Shown here in pieces: positions 18,229-26,385 of a stretch of 64,000 bases of DNA (positions are counted from its first letter, which is position 1; the number at the start of each line of letters is the position of its first letter). The stretch is from CAVONB01 sp963697205. GTDB lineage: Bacteria; Pseudomonadota; Alphaproteobacteria; Rhizobiales; Hyphomicrobiaceae. Under the pieces are notes generated by a model, which saw nothing but the letters and a program-made list of their open reading frames with translations, ran no database searches and was not told where the DNA came from. The stretch is from contig CAVONB010000012.1 in the NCBI GenBank assembly GCA_963697205.1, forward strand, positions 1 to 64,000, read 5' to 3'. The position numbers were made by a program, and so were the translations under genes.

Positions 18229-20298
18229 TTATAGTTCCAGCTCTTTTTGCAGCGGATCTCCTGACGGCGGACGCCTGAGGCGCCGCGCGGCAGCAGCACG
18301 CTTCACGTCAGCCCGCTTCAGGTCGGCCTCCTTGATGATCCACGGGGCGCCTTTGCATAGTTGATCGGCGGCGAGCTGGCCGTCCTTGATCAGGCGGCGC
18401 ACCGTCGATGGGCTCACAGAGAGAGCCACCGCGGCCTCGTCGAGCGTGACCTCGCCTCGCATGGCCCGCTCGCCGTTCACGTAGGTGGCAATGCCGTGGC
18501 TGCTGCGCAGGCTGCACACGCGCGAACTCGTCCAACCGTTGCCGCGCCCCGTCGTCTTGCCGGCGCGATTGAGCACCGAGGCGATTGCCTTGTCGGGCAT
18601 CTGCCGCGCCAGCACGCGCACGAGATCGACGGTCTCGGCGCCGGTGCTCCAGCGATGCTGCCCGCTGCGGTTCTTGCGCACCGCGAGCGACGAGTGGTCG
18701 CCGCCGTGCCAGCGGATGACAAGATCGAGCGCGCTCTCCTCGACGCGGACGACGATCTCATCGATCAGCGTCCGCACGATGCGCTTGCGTGTCTCCCATG
18801 TCACGCCGGCAACGTGCCAGGCTCGATCGAGGTCAGCACCGAGCGTCATGAGCCGCTCGCGATCCGCCGGCGCGAGGTCGGTCGCCGGTGAGAACACCAG
18901 TCCTTCCAGCTCGACCTCCAGATCGCGCACGGCCGCCAGCCGCTCGTTCCACCGCTTCTCGAGCTCGCTTGCGACGAGACGGTTGTCGGGATCGACGGCA
19001 TCGTACTGACGGCGTGCGCGACCGGCCTCGAAGTGCGCCTGCTCCAGCGCCAGCTCGACTTGCCGCCGCTTGTCCTCGCTCGCACGGCTGCGCGCCGCCT
19101 CGGCTGCGAGCGCCGCCTCGATGCCGAGCGGGGCCAGGCGCTCGATCACCTCGCTAGCGACAGCGCGGTCGATCCGCATGCCGCCGAACGAGATGCAGTT
19201 GTCGCCGCCGTGATTGAAGTGGCCGCCCCGGCAGTGGTAGCGCCCGGTGTTGCCGTCGGTGCCGGAGTAGGCGACGTGCAGCTTGCGCCCGCAGTGACCA
19301 CAGCGCAGCAGGCCGGCGAGCAATGCCTCGCCCCGCCGTAGCGCGCCTCGGCTCTTCGGAACCATGCCGTTGGTGTTGTCTGCGATCAGGGCCAGGTTCC
19401 TCTCGTAGTTCGCCCAGCTCAGATAGCCCTCGTGGTGATTCGGGAGCAACACCTCCCAGTCCTTGCGCTCCCGTCTGAAGCCGCGCGTGACCTTCTTGCG
19501 GCCGCCCTCGATGCTCACCCGGCTGCCCGTGCGGCCGAACGCATAGGCGCCGGCGTAGATCGGGTTGGTCAGGATGTGCAGGATGGTGTTGTAGACCGGC
19601 AGCTTCCACACGATCGTGCGGCCTTCTGCGCCGTGCGCGACGGCAGGTAGCGGCACACGCTCGTGCCGGAACCACAGATGCACCTGCCGCACGGATTGGA
19701 TCTCGGCGAACTTGGCGAAGACGAGCGCGATCGCCTCGGCGATGCGCCGGTCGGGATCCTTCTCGATGCGGTTATGGCCGACGCGCACGTAACCGATCGC
19801 GACCGTCATGAACAGCTCGCCGCGGCGTGCCTTCTGCTTCAGCGCCTCGAGCGAGCGCTGGCGCAGTACCGACAGCTCCATCTCGCTCATGGTGCCCTTC
19901 ATGCCGAGCAGCAGACGGTCGTTGGGATGGCGCGGATCGTAGACACCCTCCTCGTCGACGATCAGCGTGCCAACGAGGCCACAGAACTCCAAGAGCGTGT
20001 GCCAGTCGCGGCCGTTGCGGGCGAGGCGCGACGCCTCGATCGATACCACCGCGCCGACGCGCCCCTCGCAAATGGCGGCCAGCAGCCTCTCGAAGCCCGG
20101 CCGCGCAATGCCGCCGCCGGAGCGGCCGAGATCGTCATCGATGACGACGATGTCGCCCCAGCCGAGCTGGCGCGCGCGATCGGGCAGGCTGTACTGACGG
20201 CGCTGGCTCTCCAGATTGTGGGCGACCTGATCGGCCGTCGACTGACGGATGTAGACGACGGCCTGACGGGCAAGGTGCTCAGGCGTGATCCTGCTCAT
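18229..20298 (-). CDS. Large serine recombinase
   Basis: A 689-residue recombinase. The N-terminal resolvase domain begins AVVYIRQSTADQ with the nucleophile serine in YIRQST. Conserved DLGRSGGG and SRLARNGRDWHTLLE follow, then the recombinase domain. A zinc-ribbon-like region around residues 340-380 has CGHCGRKL and a later Cys-His pair. A coiled-coil stretch follows, and the C-terminal 150 residues contain helix-turn-helix sequence (AAVALSVSPSTVRRLIKDGQL). It overlaps the 65-residue gene by 20 bp. The protein is full length and is presumably the enzyme that moves the element. Confidence 0.93.
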   Translation of the reverse strand: MSRITPEHLARQAVVYIRQSTADQVAHNLESQRRQYSLPDRARQLGWGDIVVIDDDLGRSGGGIARPGFERLLAAICEGRVGAVVSIEASRLARNGRDWHTLLEFCGLVGTLIVDEEGVYDPRHPNDRLLLGMKGTMSEMELSVLRQRSLEALKQKARRGELFMTVAIGYVRVGHNRIEKDPDRRIAEAIALVFAKFAEIQSVRQVHLWFRHERVPLPAVAHGAEGRTIVWKLPVYNTILHILTNPIYAGAYAFGRTGSRVSIEGGRKKVTRGFRRERKDWEVLLPNHHEGYLSWANYERNLALIADNTNGMVPKSRGALRRGEALLAGLLRCGHCGRKLHVAYSGTDGNTGRYHCRGGHFNHGGDNCISFGGMRIDRAVASEVIERLAPLGIEAALAAEAARSRASEDKRRQVELALEQAHFEAGRARRQYDAVDPDNRLVASELEKRWNERLAAVRDLEVELEGLVFSPATDLAPADRERLMTLGADLDRAWHVAGVTWETRKRIVRTLIDEIVVRVEESALDLVIRWHGGDHSSLAVRKNRSGQHRWSTGAETVDLVRVLARQMPDKAIASVLNRAGKTTGRGNGWTSSRVCSLRSSHGIATYVNGERAMRGEVTLDEAAVALSVSPSTVRRLIKDGQLAADQLCKGAPWIIKEADLKRADVKRAAAARRLRRPPSGDPLQKELEL

Positions 20299-20476
20299 GA
20301 GCGGCCTCCCTCGTCGCCGGCGTTGTCGCGTCTGGCTCGTCCCGATCGTTGGTGAGCGCTTCGATCAGCAGACGCTCGATCTGCTGCACGAGCGCGCTTT
20401 TCAGTGACGCCGGGACCGTCGGCGTCTCGCGCTCCCCCTCGAACAGGTCCCGTTGCCGTCGCGATCTTGGCTGCAT
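20279..20476 (-). CDS. Small protein of the serine-recombinase element
   Basis: A 65-residue protein starting MQPRSRRQRDLFEGERE, with a helical middle (LKSALVQQIERLLIEAL) and an acidic, Thr-rich tail. A strong ribosome site AAGGAGG lies 5 bases before the ATG at 20476. It overlaps the recombinase start by 20 bp, so the two are coupled. Its function is unknown; an accessory or regulatory factor for the recombinase is a guess from position and size. Confidence 0.7.
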   Translation of the reverse strand: MQPRSRRQRDLFEGERETPTVPASLKSALVQQIERLLIEALTNDRDEPDATTPATREAAHEQDHA

Positions 20477-20508
20477 GCTCGCCTCCTTGACGTGGGGCCG
20501 AGGCCCCA

Positions 20509-20751
20509 TCACAAGAGGCGAAAAGCGCGTCGATTTCGGGCTCGGAGCTCGACGAGCCGCGCGACCGACAGTCGAGGATGTTGCGTAAGCGTCGCTGAGG
20601 CGGCCTGCTCCTCGCTCATCCACGCCGGGATCAGTGCTAGCGTGGCATCGGGCTGCACCACGACGAGGTGATCCTCGCCGGCAAACCGCTTGCGGTGCAC
20701 GACTTGCACCATCTGCCCGGCCCTTGGATGGAACGGATAGCGGATCGCCAC
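20509..20751 (-). CDS. DUF5372-like small protein
   Basis: An 80-residue protein starting at a GTG, with the family-like opening YPFHPRAGQMVQVVHRKRF, then GEDHLVVVQPD and LIPAWM. Proteins of this kind commonly sit beside recombinase genes in alphaproteobacteria (recalled, not searched). It is the first gene of the three-gene element. The open frame continues upstream without a better start codon inside the element. Role unknown. Confidence 0.65.
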   Translation of the reverse strand: MAIRYPFHPRAGQMVQVVHRKRFAGEDHLVVVQPDATLALIPAWMSEEQAASATLTQHPRLSVARLVELRARNRRAFRLL

Positions 20752-20769
20752 CTCGAACGCCGGACACCC

Positions 20770-20789
20770 GGCATTGTGACGCTGCCTCG
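20770..20789 (-). repeat. Right terminal inverted repeat of the serine-recombinase element
   Basis: Partner of the repeat at 18194-18213. It is followed directly by TCCGGC, where the istB P-loop codons resume. Confidence 0.7.
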
Positions 20790-20989
20790 TCCGGCACCGG
20801 CAAGAGCCACATCGGTCTGGGACTAGGTCTGGCCGCCTGCCAGAAGGGGCTATCGGTCGGCTTCACGAACGCGGCCGCGATCGTGCACGAACTGATCGAG
20901 GCGCGCGACGAGAAACGGCTGCTGCGCCTGCAGCGTCGGCTCGCCGCCTACAAACTGCTGATCATCGACGAACTCGGATACATCCCGCT

Positions 20990-20997
20990 GTCGCAGA
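20990..20997 (+). repeat. Left 8-bp target duplication of IS66
   Basis: GTCGCAGA is repeated at 23156-23163. IS66 elements make 8-bp duplications, so this fixes the left boundary of the element at 20998. Confidence 0.9.
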
Positions 20998-21057
20998 GTA
21001 AGCGCCTCACGAATTGCCTGACGGTGCAGCGTTGGTTTTCGCTTGACTGGCTTCGGC

Positions 21058-22626
21058 TCAGGCTGCGACGCTTCGCGTCGCGGGTAGCGCGACGTTCCAA
21101 GGGAGCAGGGCCTCGATATCTTCGAGTGTGTTCGCCTGCGGCAGCAGCGTGAAGACTTGGCGGAGGTAGGCGTAGGGCTCCAGACCATTGGCCTTCGCTG
21201 TCTCGACGAGGCTATAGAGCCGCGCCGACGCTATGGCACCTTTCGGGGTATCGCTGAAGAGCCATGCCTTTCTTCCGACGACAAACGGGCGGATAGCGTT
21301 CTCGCACAACACGTTCGATATCTCGAGCCGGCCGTCCTCGAGATAGCGGGTGAGCCGCTGCCATTTGTCAGCGAGGTAGCTGATCGCCTTGCCAGTCAGC
21401 GACTGCGGAGGTGTCGCGTTGCGGTTCGCATCGAGCCACGTGCGTAGCTCACCCCAGATCGGTCGTGCCTTCTCGTTGCGCAAGCGATGTCGCTGGTCAG
21501 ATGTCATGCCGGCGTCGCGTGCCAGCTTCTCAAGACGATAGAGCTTGCGGATGATCATCAGGGCGGCGGGCGCAAGTCCGCGCTCATGGCCGGCGATCGC
21601 ATGCTGCGCCTTCACCGCCTCGACGAACTTTCTCCTCGCATGATCGAGGCAGCCGACATGGATCACGCCGTCGCGGCGAGCCGGCGCGTTGTAGCCCGAA
21701 TAGGCGTCCGATTGCAGATAGCCCTGGTACTCGTCGAGGAGCCGCATCGGGATGGCGCCGGCGCGGGATGGCGCATAATCGAACAGGATGACCCGCTGGC
21801 CCGGTGGCCCGCCCCGACGCACCCACATGAAGGATTTCGTCGTCGCCGACCGGCCGTCCTCCTTGAGCACCTGCACGCTGGTCTCATCCATCTGCAGGAC
21901 GTCATAGGAAAGTTGCGTCTCATGCATGAGGTTGATCAAAGGCGTCACGAGATCGCCGAGCCGGATCATCCAGTAGGCCAGCGCCGTGCGCGACACGCTG
22001 ACATGATAGCGCGCAAGAATGCCTTCCTGGCGATAGAGCGGCAGGCCGTCGACGAATTTCGCGGTGCTGACATGCGCGAGCAGCCCCGGTGAGGCGTTGG
22101 ACTTCGGGATCGGCTGTGCAGGCATGGCTGCCGTGACGATAGCGGGGCCCTCATGGCTCGAGCCTTCACACGACCGGCAGGCGTACTTGAAGCGCACATG
22201 CTGCAGGACCTGGGCGCGTGCCGGCACGAGATCGAACTGCTCGCTCGTCACCTCGCCGATGCGCGTGAGCAGGCAGCCGCACACGCAGGTCTTCTCCGCC
22301 TCGGGAATGTCATGCTCGACGCGCACGCGCGGCAGAAACGCGTCGATCGGCCTGCGCTTGCCACGGGCGCGCGCGTGGGCCGGGATCGTGATCTCGGTCA
22401 CGTCCGTTTCTGGCGTATCCGCGCCGACGAGCGCTTCGGCCTCGTTGAACAGATCAATCTGCGCCAGCGAGGAAAGCTTCTCCGACTTCGGCGCGAAGGC
22501 CTTCACCGTCGCCAGCCTGAGTTGCTCCTCCAGGATCGCGATGCGCGCCGCCTGCGCTGCAGTCAACGCCTTCAGCGTTGCGATTTCATCGCTCTCAGGC
22601 GTCGGCGATGTCTCGGACGTGCCCAT
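21058..22626 (-). CDS. tnpC: IS66 family transposase TnpC
   Basis: A 522-residue IS66 transposase. It has an N-terminal coiled-coil/leucine-rich region (ALTAAQAARIAILEEQLRLA), the zinc-binding motif CVCGC with a later CRSC, and the DDE core with YDVLQMDETSVQVL, LQSDAYSGYN and the HVGCLDHARRKF stretch. The C-terminal IS66 segment around SNVLCENAIRPFVVGRKAWLF supplies the glutamate. Length and frame are normal. Confidence 0.95.
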   Translation of the reverse strand: MGTSETSPTPESDEIATLKALTAAQAARIAILEEQLRLATVKAFAPKSEKLSSLAQIDLFNEAEALVGADTPETDVTEITIPAHARARGKRRPIDAFLPRVRVEHDIPEAEKTCVCGCLLTRIGEVTSEQFDLVPARAQVLQHVRFKYACRSCEGSSHEGPAIVTAAMPAQPIPKSNASPGLLAHVSTAKFVDGLPLYRQEGILARYHVSVSRTALAYWMIRLGDLVTPLINLMHETQLSYDVLQMDETSVQVLKEDGRSATTKSFMWVRRGGPPGQRVILFDYAPSRAGAIPMRLLDEYQGYLQSDAYSGYNAPARRDGVIHVGCLDHARRKFVEAVKAQHAIAGHERGLAPAALMIIRKLYRLEKLARDAGMTSDQRHRLRNEKARPIWGELRTWLDANRNATPPQSLTGKAISYLADKWQRLTRYLEDGRLEISNVLCENAIRPFVVGRKAWLFSDTPKGAIASARLYSLVETAKANGLEPYAYLRQVFTLLPQANTLEDIEALLPWNVALPATRSVAA

Positions 22627-22677
22627 GGCTTGAGGCTAACTGATTTGTGCGTGGGACTGCTGCCACATCCCAGGCTT

Positions 22678-23091
22678 TTACAGCACGGTGCGATATTCCA
22701 GCGCGCGGTGTGGCTTCAGGTGCTTCAAGTCGAGCCCGTCGAGCAGCCATGCAAGCTGCTCCGGCGTCAGCCTTGCGACCCGCCCTGGCAGGTGCGAGGG
22801 CCATCTGAAGCGCTCCTCCTCCAGCCGCTTCAGCCACAGGCAGAACCCGCTGCGCTCCCAGTACAGGACCTTGATCTGGTTGCGCCGCTTGTTGGTGAAG
22901 CAAAACAGGTTGCGGCTGAACGGGTCGTACTTCAGCGACGCCTCGATCAAGACCGACAGCCCGTTGATGCCCATCCGGAAATCGACGGGATCCAGACACA
23001 CGTTGATCGTGATGTCCTCATCAAGCGGTGGCCGCACCGTCGCGATCCCACGTTTCCGTCTGTCCACCATCGCGCTGCGCCTGATCCGCAA
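22678..23091 (-). CDS. tnpB: IS66 family accessory protein TnpB
   Basis: A 137-residue IS66 Orf2 protein with the family core CLDPVDFRMGINGLSVLIE, then FCFTNKRRNQIKVLYWERSGFCLW and PEQLAWLLDG. An internal ATG at 23070 is an equally good start. It is needed for IS66 transposition in studied members, but its exact biochemistry is not settled. It lies 51 bp upstream of tnpC. Confidence 0.92.
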   Translation of the reverse strand: MRIRRSAMVDRRKRGIATVRPPLDEDITINVCLDPVDFRMGINGLSVLIEASLKYDPFSRNLFCFTNKRRNQIKVLYWERSGFCLWLKRLEEERFRWPSHLPGRVARLTPEQLAWLLDGLDLKHLKPHRALEYRTVL

Positions 23092-23155
23092 ATCGAAAGC
23101 GGCATCATCCCAGGTTCGAGTTGGTGGGGACAGAAGCTGTTATCTTGGCGCTTAC

Positions 23156-23163
23156 GTCGCAGA
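23156..23163 (+). repeat. Right 8-bp target duplication of IS66
   Basis: Second copy of GTCGCAGA. istB coding resumes directly after it (ACC GGC GCC GAG). Confidence 0.9.
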
Positions 23164-23425
23164 CCGGCGCCGAGCTGCTGTTCGAGGTGTTCTCCCAGCG
23201 TTACGAGCGCGGCAGCACGATCGTCACCAGTAACCTGCCGTTCGACGAATGGACTTCGGTGTTCGGCTCGGAGCGGCTGACCGGCGCACTCCTGGACCGC
23301 CTGACGCACCACGTGCACATTCTGGAGATGAATGGCGAGAGCTACCGGCTCAATCAATCCAAGCGACGGGCCCGGCGGCCAAAGCCTGACACCCCACCAG
23401 ACGACGCTACCGAAAAATGACCGAC

Positions 23426-23467
23426 GAACGCATGAAGGCCCCCGCGCGCGGGGGCCTTCATGCGTTC
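23426..23467. terminator. 42-bp perfect palindrome after istB
   Basis: A perfect dyad with the two arms meeting at CGCG (23445-23448). It contains a GC-rich AAGGCCCCCG arm and its complement, and starts 6 bases after the istB stop. It could end istAB transcription as a long hairpin, although no T-run follows. It lies inside the IS21 right end. Confidence 0.5.
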
Positions 23468-23519
23468 AAGACCGATGGATCATTGCTCCGGCCCGCCGAT
23501 GCAAAATCACTCCGGCGTT

Positions 23520-24102
23520 GACAATAACACCATCGTCCAGAACACCCCGGGCGGTATCTGGTGGATGGATGGGCCTTCGGGCAGCACCAACGGACCTACA
23601 GGCACCAACACGGGCACGCTCGTGCACCTCGATCCGCTCTGGAATGCGGGGGCAAGCGCCAACAAATACGCCATCCAACTCGCGACCAACGCCAACTCGG
23701 GCGATAAACTTTACTTCCGCCACCAGTACAACGGCACATGGGGCAACTGGGTTGATTTAACAGGCGCAGGCGGTGGTTCTTCACAATGGACCACGACAGG
23801 CGCAGACATCTACTACAATACCGGCAAAGTCGGCATAGGCGCGTCATCGCCAACAGAGATACTGCAAGTTCGCAAAACGCAGAACGGACCGTCTCGGGTT
23901 ATGATCGACAATGCGGACGCAGGCGCATCTGCTTCCTCACAGTTTGTAGCGACAAATGTGGATGGCTCTCCCGACGACGCTATTCGTATGATCGCGTTGG
24001 GTACCGGCTTCACAAGTGTGGGTGGCTTTATTCAAGACTCTGGGCTTCTTGTGGCCGAATCAAACCTATCAGGCGGCCTCTCTCTTATGGCCAGTGTCCG
24101 TC
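23520..24102 (+). pseudogene. Phage tail-fibre-like fragment
   Basis: About 194 codons survive of a protein with the pyocin-knob/tail-fibre style sequence NKYAIQLATNANSGD followed by GTWGNWVDL, then a repeat-like VGIGASSPTEILQVRKT typical of phage tail proteins. The 5' part is replaced by the IS21 end and the 3' part by the IS3 element, so both ends are lost. The lower GC and phage character mark it as a prophage remnant. Confidence 0.6.
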
Positions 24103-24166
24103 GTCAGGGTTTTCGGGACACTTGAGGGCTTGAGCTAAGAGAGTATCCGGCCCATCTGGTTGACGG

Positions 24167-25147
24167 TCATTTTGCAGCTTCGAAGTGCATTCGACGCCGT
24201 TGTTCGATCGTGTTGCGCTTGATCTCCTCGCGGCGTTTCAGGATGCGGGCACCGCGTCCGAAGTAGACATCGGCTGGCGTGAGGTTGTCCAGGCTCTCGT
24301 GGTAGCGGCGGTGATTGTAATGCTCGACGAAGTCGGTGACGGCGCGTTCGAGGTCACCGGGCAGGTAATAGTTTTCAAGCAGGATTCTGCTTTTGAGCGA
24401 GAGGTGCCAGCGCTCGATCTTGCCCTGGGTCATCGGGTGGTAGGGTTTGCCGCGCGTGTGCTTCATGCCCTGGTCTTCGAGCCACTCGGATAGATCGCCT
24501 GCGATGTAGGACGGCCCATTGTCGGAGAGCAGCCGTGGCCGTCGATCGCGCGGGGCTTTGTCGAGGCCTGACGCCTGCAAGGCGATGGCGAGCGTATCGG
24601 TGACGTCGTCGGCGCTCATCGTCGTGCAGAGCTTCCAGGCGAGGATATAGCGCGAGAAGTCATCGAGCACGGTCGAGAGATAGAACCAGCCCCATCCGGT
24701 GACCTTCAGGTAGGTGAAGTCGGTCTGCCAGAGCTGATTGATGGCCGTTGTCGGGTTGGCGAACGTGTCGGCCGCTTTCATGACGATGAACGCCGGCGAT
24801 GTGACGAGACCTTCGGCTTTCAGGATTCGATAGACGCTGGCTTCGGAGATAAAGGTCTTTTCGGCATCGGTGAACGCGACGGCGACCTCGCGGGGGGAGA
24901 GTTCCGGCTCGTCGAGTGCGCGCGCGATGACCCTGTCGCGGACCTCGTCGGGAATGCGGTTCCAGACGCGTGCCGGCCGAGGCTTTCGATCCTCCAATGC
25001 CTCGAAGCCGCCGGCCGCGTAGCGATCGAGCCAGGCGTAGAAGGTCGTCTTCGGGATACCGATCTTGTCGAGCGCACGCCTGACCGGCAGGTAGGAGGTC
25101 TCGACGGTGCGGATGATCTCCAGCTTCTCGGATGCGGGGTATCTCAT
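24167..25147 (-). CDS. IS3 family transposase OrfB
   Basis: A 326-residue DDE transposase. A helix-turn-helix region (VRRALDKIGIPKTTFYAWL) precedes an integrase core with the acidic residues in QTDFTYLKV, in SDNGPSY and in GKIERWHLSLK. The start overlaps the orfA stop (ATGA). The orfB frame is the -1 frame of orfA and is open back to a run of seven T on the plus strand at 25175-25181, so a frameshift fusion OrfAB is possible as in other IS3 elements. Confidence 0.93.
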   Translation of the reverse strand: MRYPASEKLEIIRTVETSYLPVRRALDKIGIPKTTFYAWLDRYAAGGFEALEDRKPRPARVWNRIPDEVRDRVIARALDEPELSPREVAVAFTDAEKTFISEASVYRILKAEGLVTSPAFIVMKAADTFANPTTAINQLWQTDFTYLKVTGWGWFYLSTVLDDFSRYILAWKLCTTMSADDVTDTLAIALQASGLDKAPRDRRPRLLSDNGPSYIAGDLSEWLEDQGMKHTRGKPYHPMTQGKIERWHLSLKSRILLENYYLPGDLERAVTDFVEHYNHRRYHESLDNLTPADVYFGRGARILKRREEIKRNTIEQRRRMHFEAAK

Positions 25148-25518
25148 TCGGCATCCTCCCCATCCGCGATCACGCTTTTTTTGAGCAGACGGTTCTCCAA
25201 CGTCGCTTCGGCCAGAGCCTCCTTCAGTTGGCGCGCCTCGGAGCGAAGCTGCTTGACCTCGTCCGAGGACGCCTCGCGGGCGGTGTCACCGGCCAGACGC
25301 TTCTTGCCGGCCTCAAGGAACTCCTTCGACCAGCGGTAATAGAGGTTCTGGGCGATGCCTTCCTTGCGGCACAGCTCGGCGATGCTGTCCTCACCGCGCA
25401 AACCCTCCAGCACGATGCGGATCTTCTCCTCGGCTGAGAAATGCCGCCGGGTCGCTCTGCGGATGTCCCTGACGGTTTGCTCCGCGCTCTGCGGAGCCTG
25501 CTTGTCGCGTTGTCTCAT
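25144..25518 (-). CDS. IS3 family transposase OrfA
   Basis: A 124-residue OrfA with a helix-turn-helix (RRHFSAEEKIRIVLEGLRGE, then ELCRKEGIAQNLYYRWSKEFL) and a C-terminal coiled coil (QLRSEARQLKEALAEATLEN). The ATG at 25518 has GGAGGG five bases upstream and is preferred to a start at 25551. It supplies DNA-end recognition for the element. Confidence 0.92.
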   Translation of the reverse strand: MRQRDKQAPQSAEQTVRDIRRATRRHFSAEEKIRIVLEGLRGEDSIAELCRKEGIAQNLYYRWSKEFLEAGKKRLAGDTAREASSDEVKQLRSEARQLKEALAEATLENRLLKKSVIADGEDAE

Positions 25519-25596
25519 CGTGTCCCTCCATGGGGTTACGATGAGCCGCAAACACTCTCCTACGCAATCAGCTCAAACTGTCCGGTAGGTCCTGAC

Positions 25597-26385
25597 GGGG
25601 AACACCCTCCAGGCTACAACGAAACGTGGCTCTGGTGCCTAATTGTCGGGGCATGGCGGAAGACGCGTGTGAGAAGGATTGCGGTCGATGCTCACCATTA
25701 TAGACGCGAAAACAATATATGGCTCAATCATAACGCCCTAATCGGGGAGCAGCTTGGTGTATTGTTATACTGAGTGCTGTGGCGCATGCGGCCCGAGCTG
25801 ACGAAGAGCCAGACGCTTGGACAGGTCTTGTTGTCGAAAAGAGCCGCCGATCTAATTCAGCATCTTTCACCAAGTGCTCGTGTCGCGGCTTTGTCGGTCC
25901 ATTGGACCCACAAAGATAGGCAGCACAAAGAGGAGCAATTCAGCGTCTTGCGAGAGCTTAGGGGAGAAGATTGGCAAGCTCTAGTCTCGGCTTGGGTAAT
26001 GTGGGTGGGAGAGGCGGAATTAAATTGGAACATTGAATTTGCTTCCATTAGAACTTTCATGACAGAAGTACTTCTAAAAGGTTGATGTCTCAGCACACAC
26101 AATCTAACCCCAACCGGCAGCGGCACGGCCACGGCTTCGCGAACTCTGACGGTCGCCGCCGTGACCTCAACTGTCAGGTGAACACGATCTCAACACGCGC
26201 TGCTTCATCGGATGAGCATATGGTGTGGGCAAAGTACACCGAGACGCGTCAAGTCACGCTAGTTTTTGCAATACGCATCGATCTGCGCCAGATCGCCGCA
26301 TCTTACGTCCGCGGGACCTGCGGGACATGTGCGGGACAGAGCGAAATTATGCCTGCGTACGGATCGTCTAACTCATTGATTTTAT
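25597..26385. other. Lower-GC island remnant next to tRNA-Ala
   Basis: This 789-bp stretch is visibly more AT-rich than the surroundings and holds only one doubtful small ORF (25774-26085). Three copies of GCGGGAC sit at 26310-26316, 26319-26325 and 26330-26336, near the 3' end of the tRNA gene. No integrase gene and no second copy of the tRNA 3' end were found in the window. It probably belongs to a foreign segment that entered at the tRNA. Confidence 0.5.
25774..26085 (+). CDS. Hypothetical protein, 103 residues
   Basis: It starts at a GTG, with an internal ATG at 25786. The sequence is mixed polar/helical (SKRAADLIQHLSPSARVAAL, then a Trp-rich middle and WNIEFASIRTFMTEVLLKG). I do not recognise it. 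No strong ribosome site is seen. It lies in the lower-GC stretch beside tRNA-Ala and may be a leftover of a mobile island, or not a gene at all. Confidence 0.35.
   Translation: MLWRMRPELTKSQTLGQVLLSKRAADLIQHLSPSARVAALSVHWTHKDRQHKEEQFSVLRELRGEDWQALVSAWVMWVGEAELNWNIEFASIRTFMTEVLLKG

Larger units (their letters stand above)
18194..20789 (-). mobile_element. Serine-recombinase transposable element with three genes
   Basis: A 2596-bp insertion in the P-loop codons of istB. The ends are imperfect inverted repeats of 20 bp, 16 matching, starting CGAG and ending AATGCC when read inwards. A TC dinucleotide lies on both sides (18192-18193 and 20790-20791) where intact istB has one, as expected for a 2-bp serine-recombinase crossover or a 2-bp target duplication. 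All genes run on the minus strand: a DUF5372-like gene, a 65-residue gene and a large serine recombinase. No cargo is present. Confidence 0.8.
20998..23155 (-). mobile_element. IS66 family element inserted in istB
   Basis: A 2158-bp element with terminal inverted repeats that both begin GTAAGCGCC, the usual IS66 end, flanked by the 8-bp duplication GTCGCAGA. It carries tnpB and tnpC on the minus strand. No tnpA is seen: only about 64 bases lie between the tnpB start and the right end. Confidence 0.93.
17862..23420 (+). pseudogene. istB: istB helper ATPase split into three pieces
   Basis: Piece 1 (17862-18193) runs from MTDTPQVLLVHHLKALKLP to AVGNS. Piece 2 (20792-20997) is the rest of the P-loop (GTGKSHIGLGLG) through LLIIDELGYIPLSQ. 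Piece 3 (23164-23420) is GAELLFEVFSQRYERG through SNLPFDEW to the stop. Joining 332, 206 and 257 bases gives 795 bases, an unbroken 264-residue IstB. The first break falls inside the Walker A motif and is caused by the serine-recombinase element; the second follows Walker B and is caused by IS66. There are no other lesions, which points to recent insertions. Confidence 0.93.
16268..23517. mobile_element. IS21 family element, interrupted by two other elements
   Basis: Matching ends CGCCGGAGT (16268-16276) and ACTCCGGCG (23509-23517) bound istA and a broken istB. Subtracting the two nested elements and their duplications leaves about 2.49 kb, the usual IS21 size. TTG occurs just outside both ends (16265-16267 and 23518-23520) but is too short to prove a target duplication. 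The exact outer ends are therefore approximate. Confidence 0.8.
24103..25596 (-). mobile_element. IS3 family element
   Basis: Two minus-strand genes, orfA and orfB, lie between inverted ends that both read GTCAGG, then a variable hexamer, then GGACA and TTGAG (left from 24103, right from 25596 on the other strand). Total about 1.5 kb. I could not identify a clear 3- to 4-bp target duplication, so the boundaries may be off by a few bases. Confidence 0.8.
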
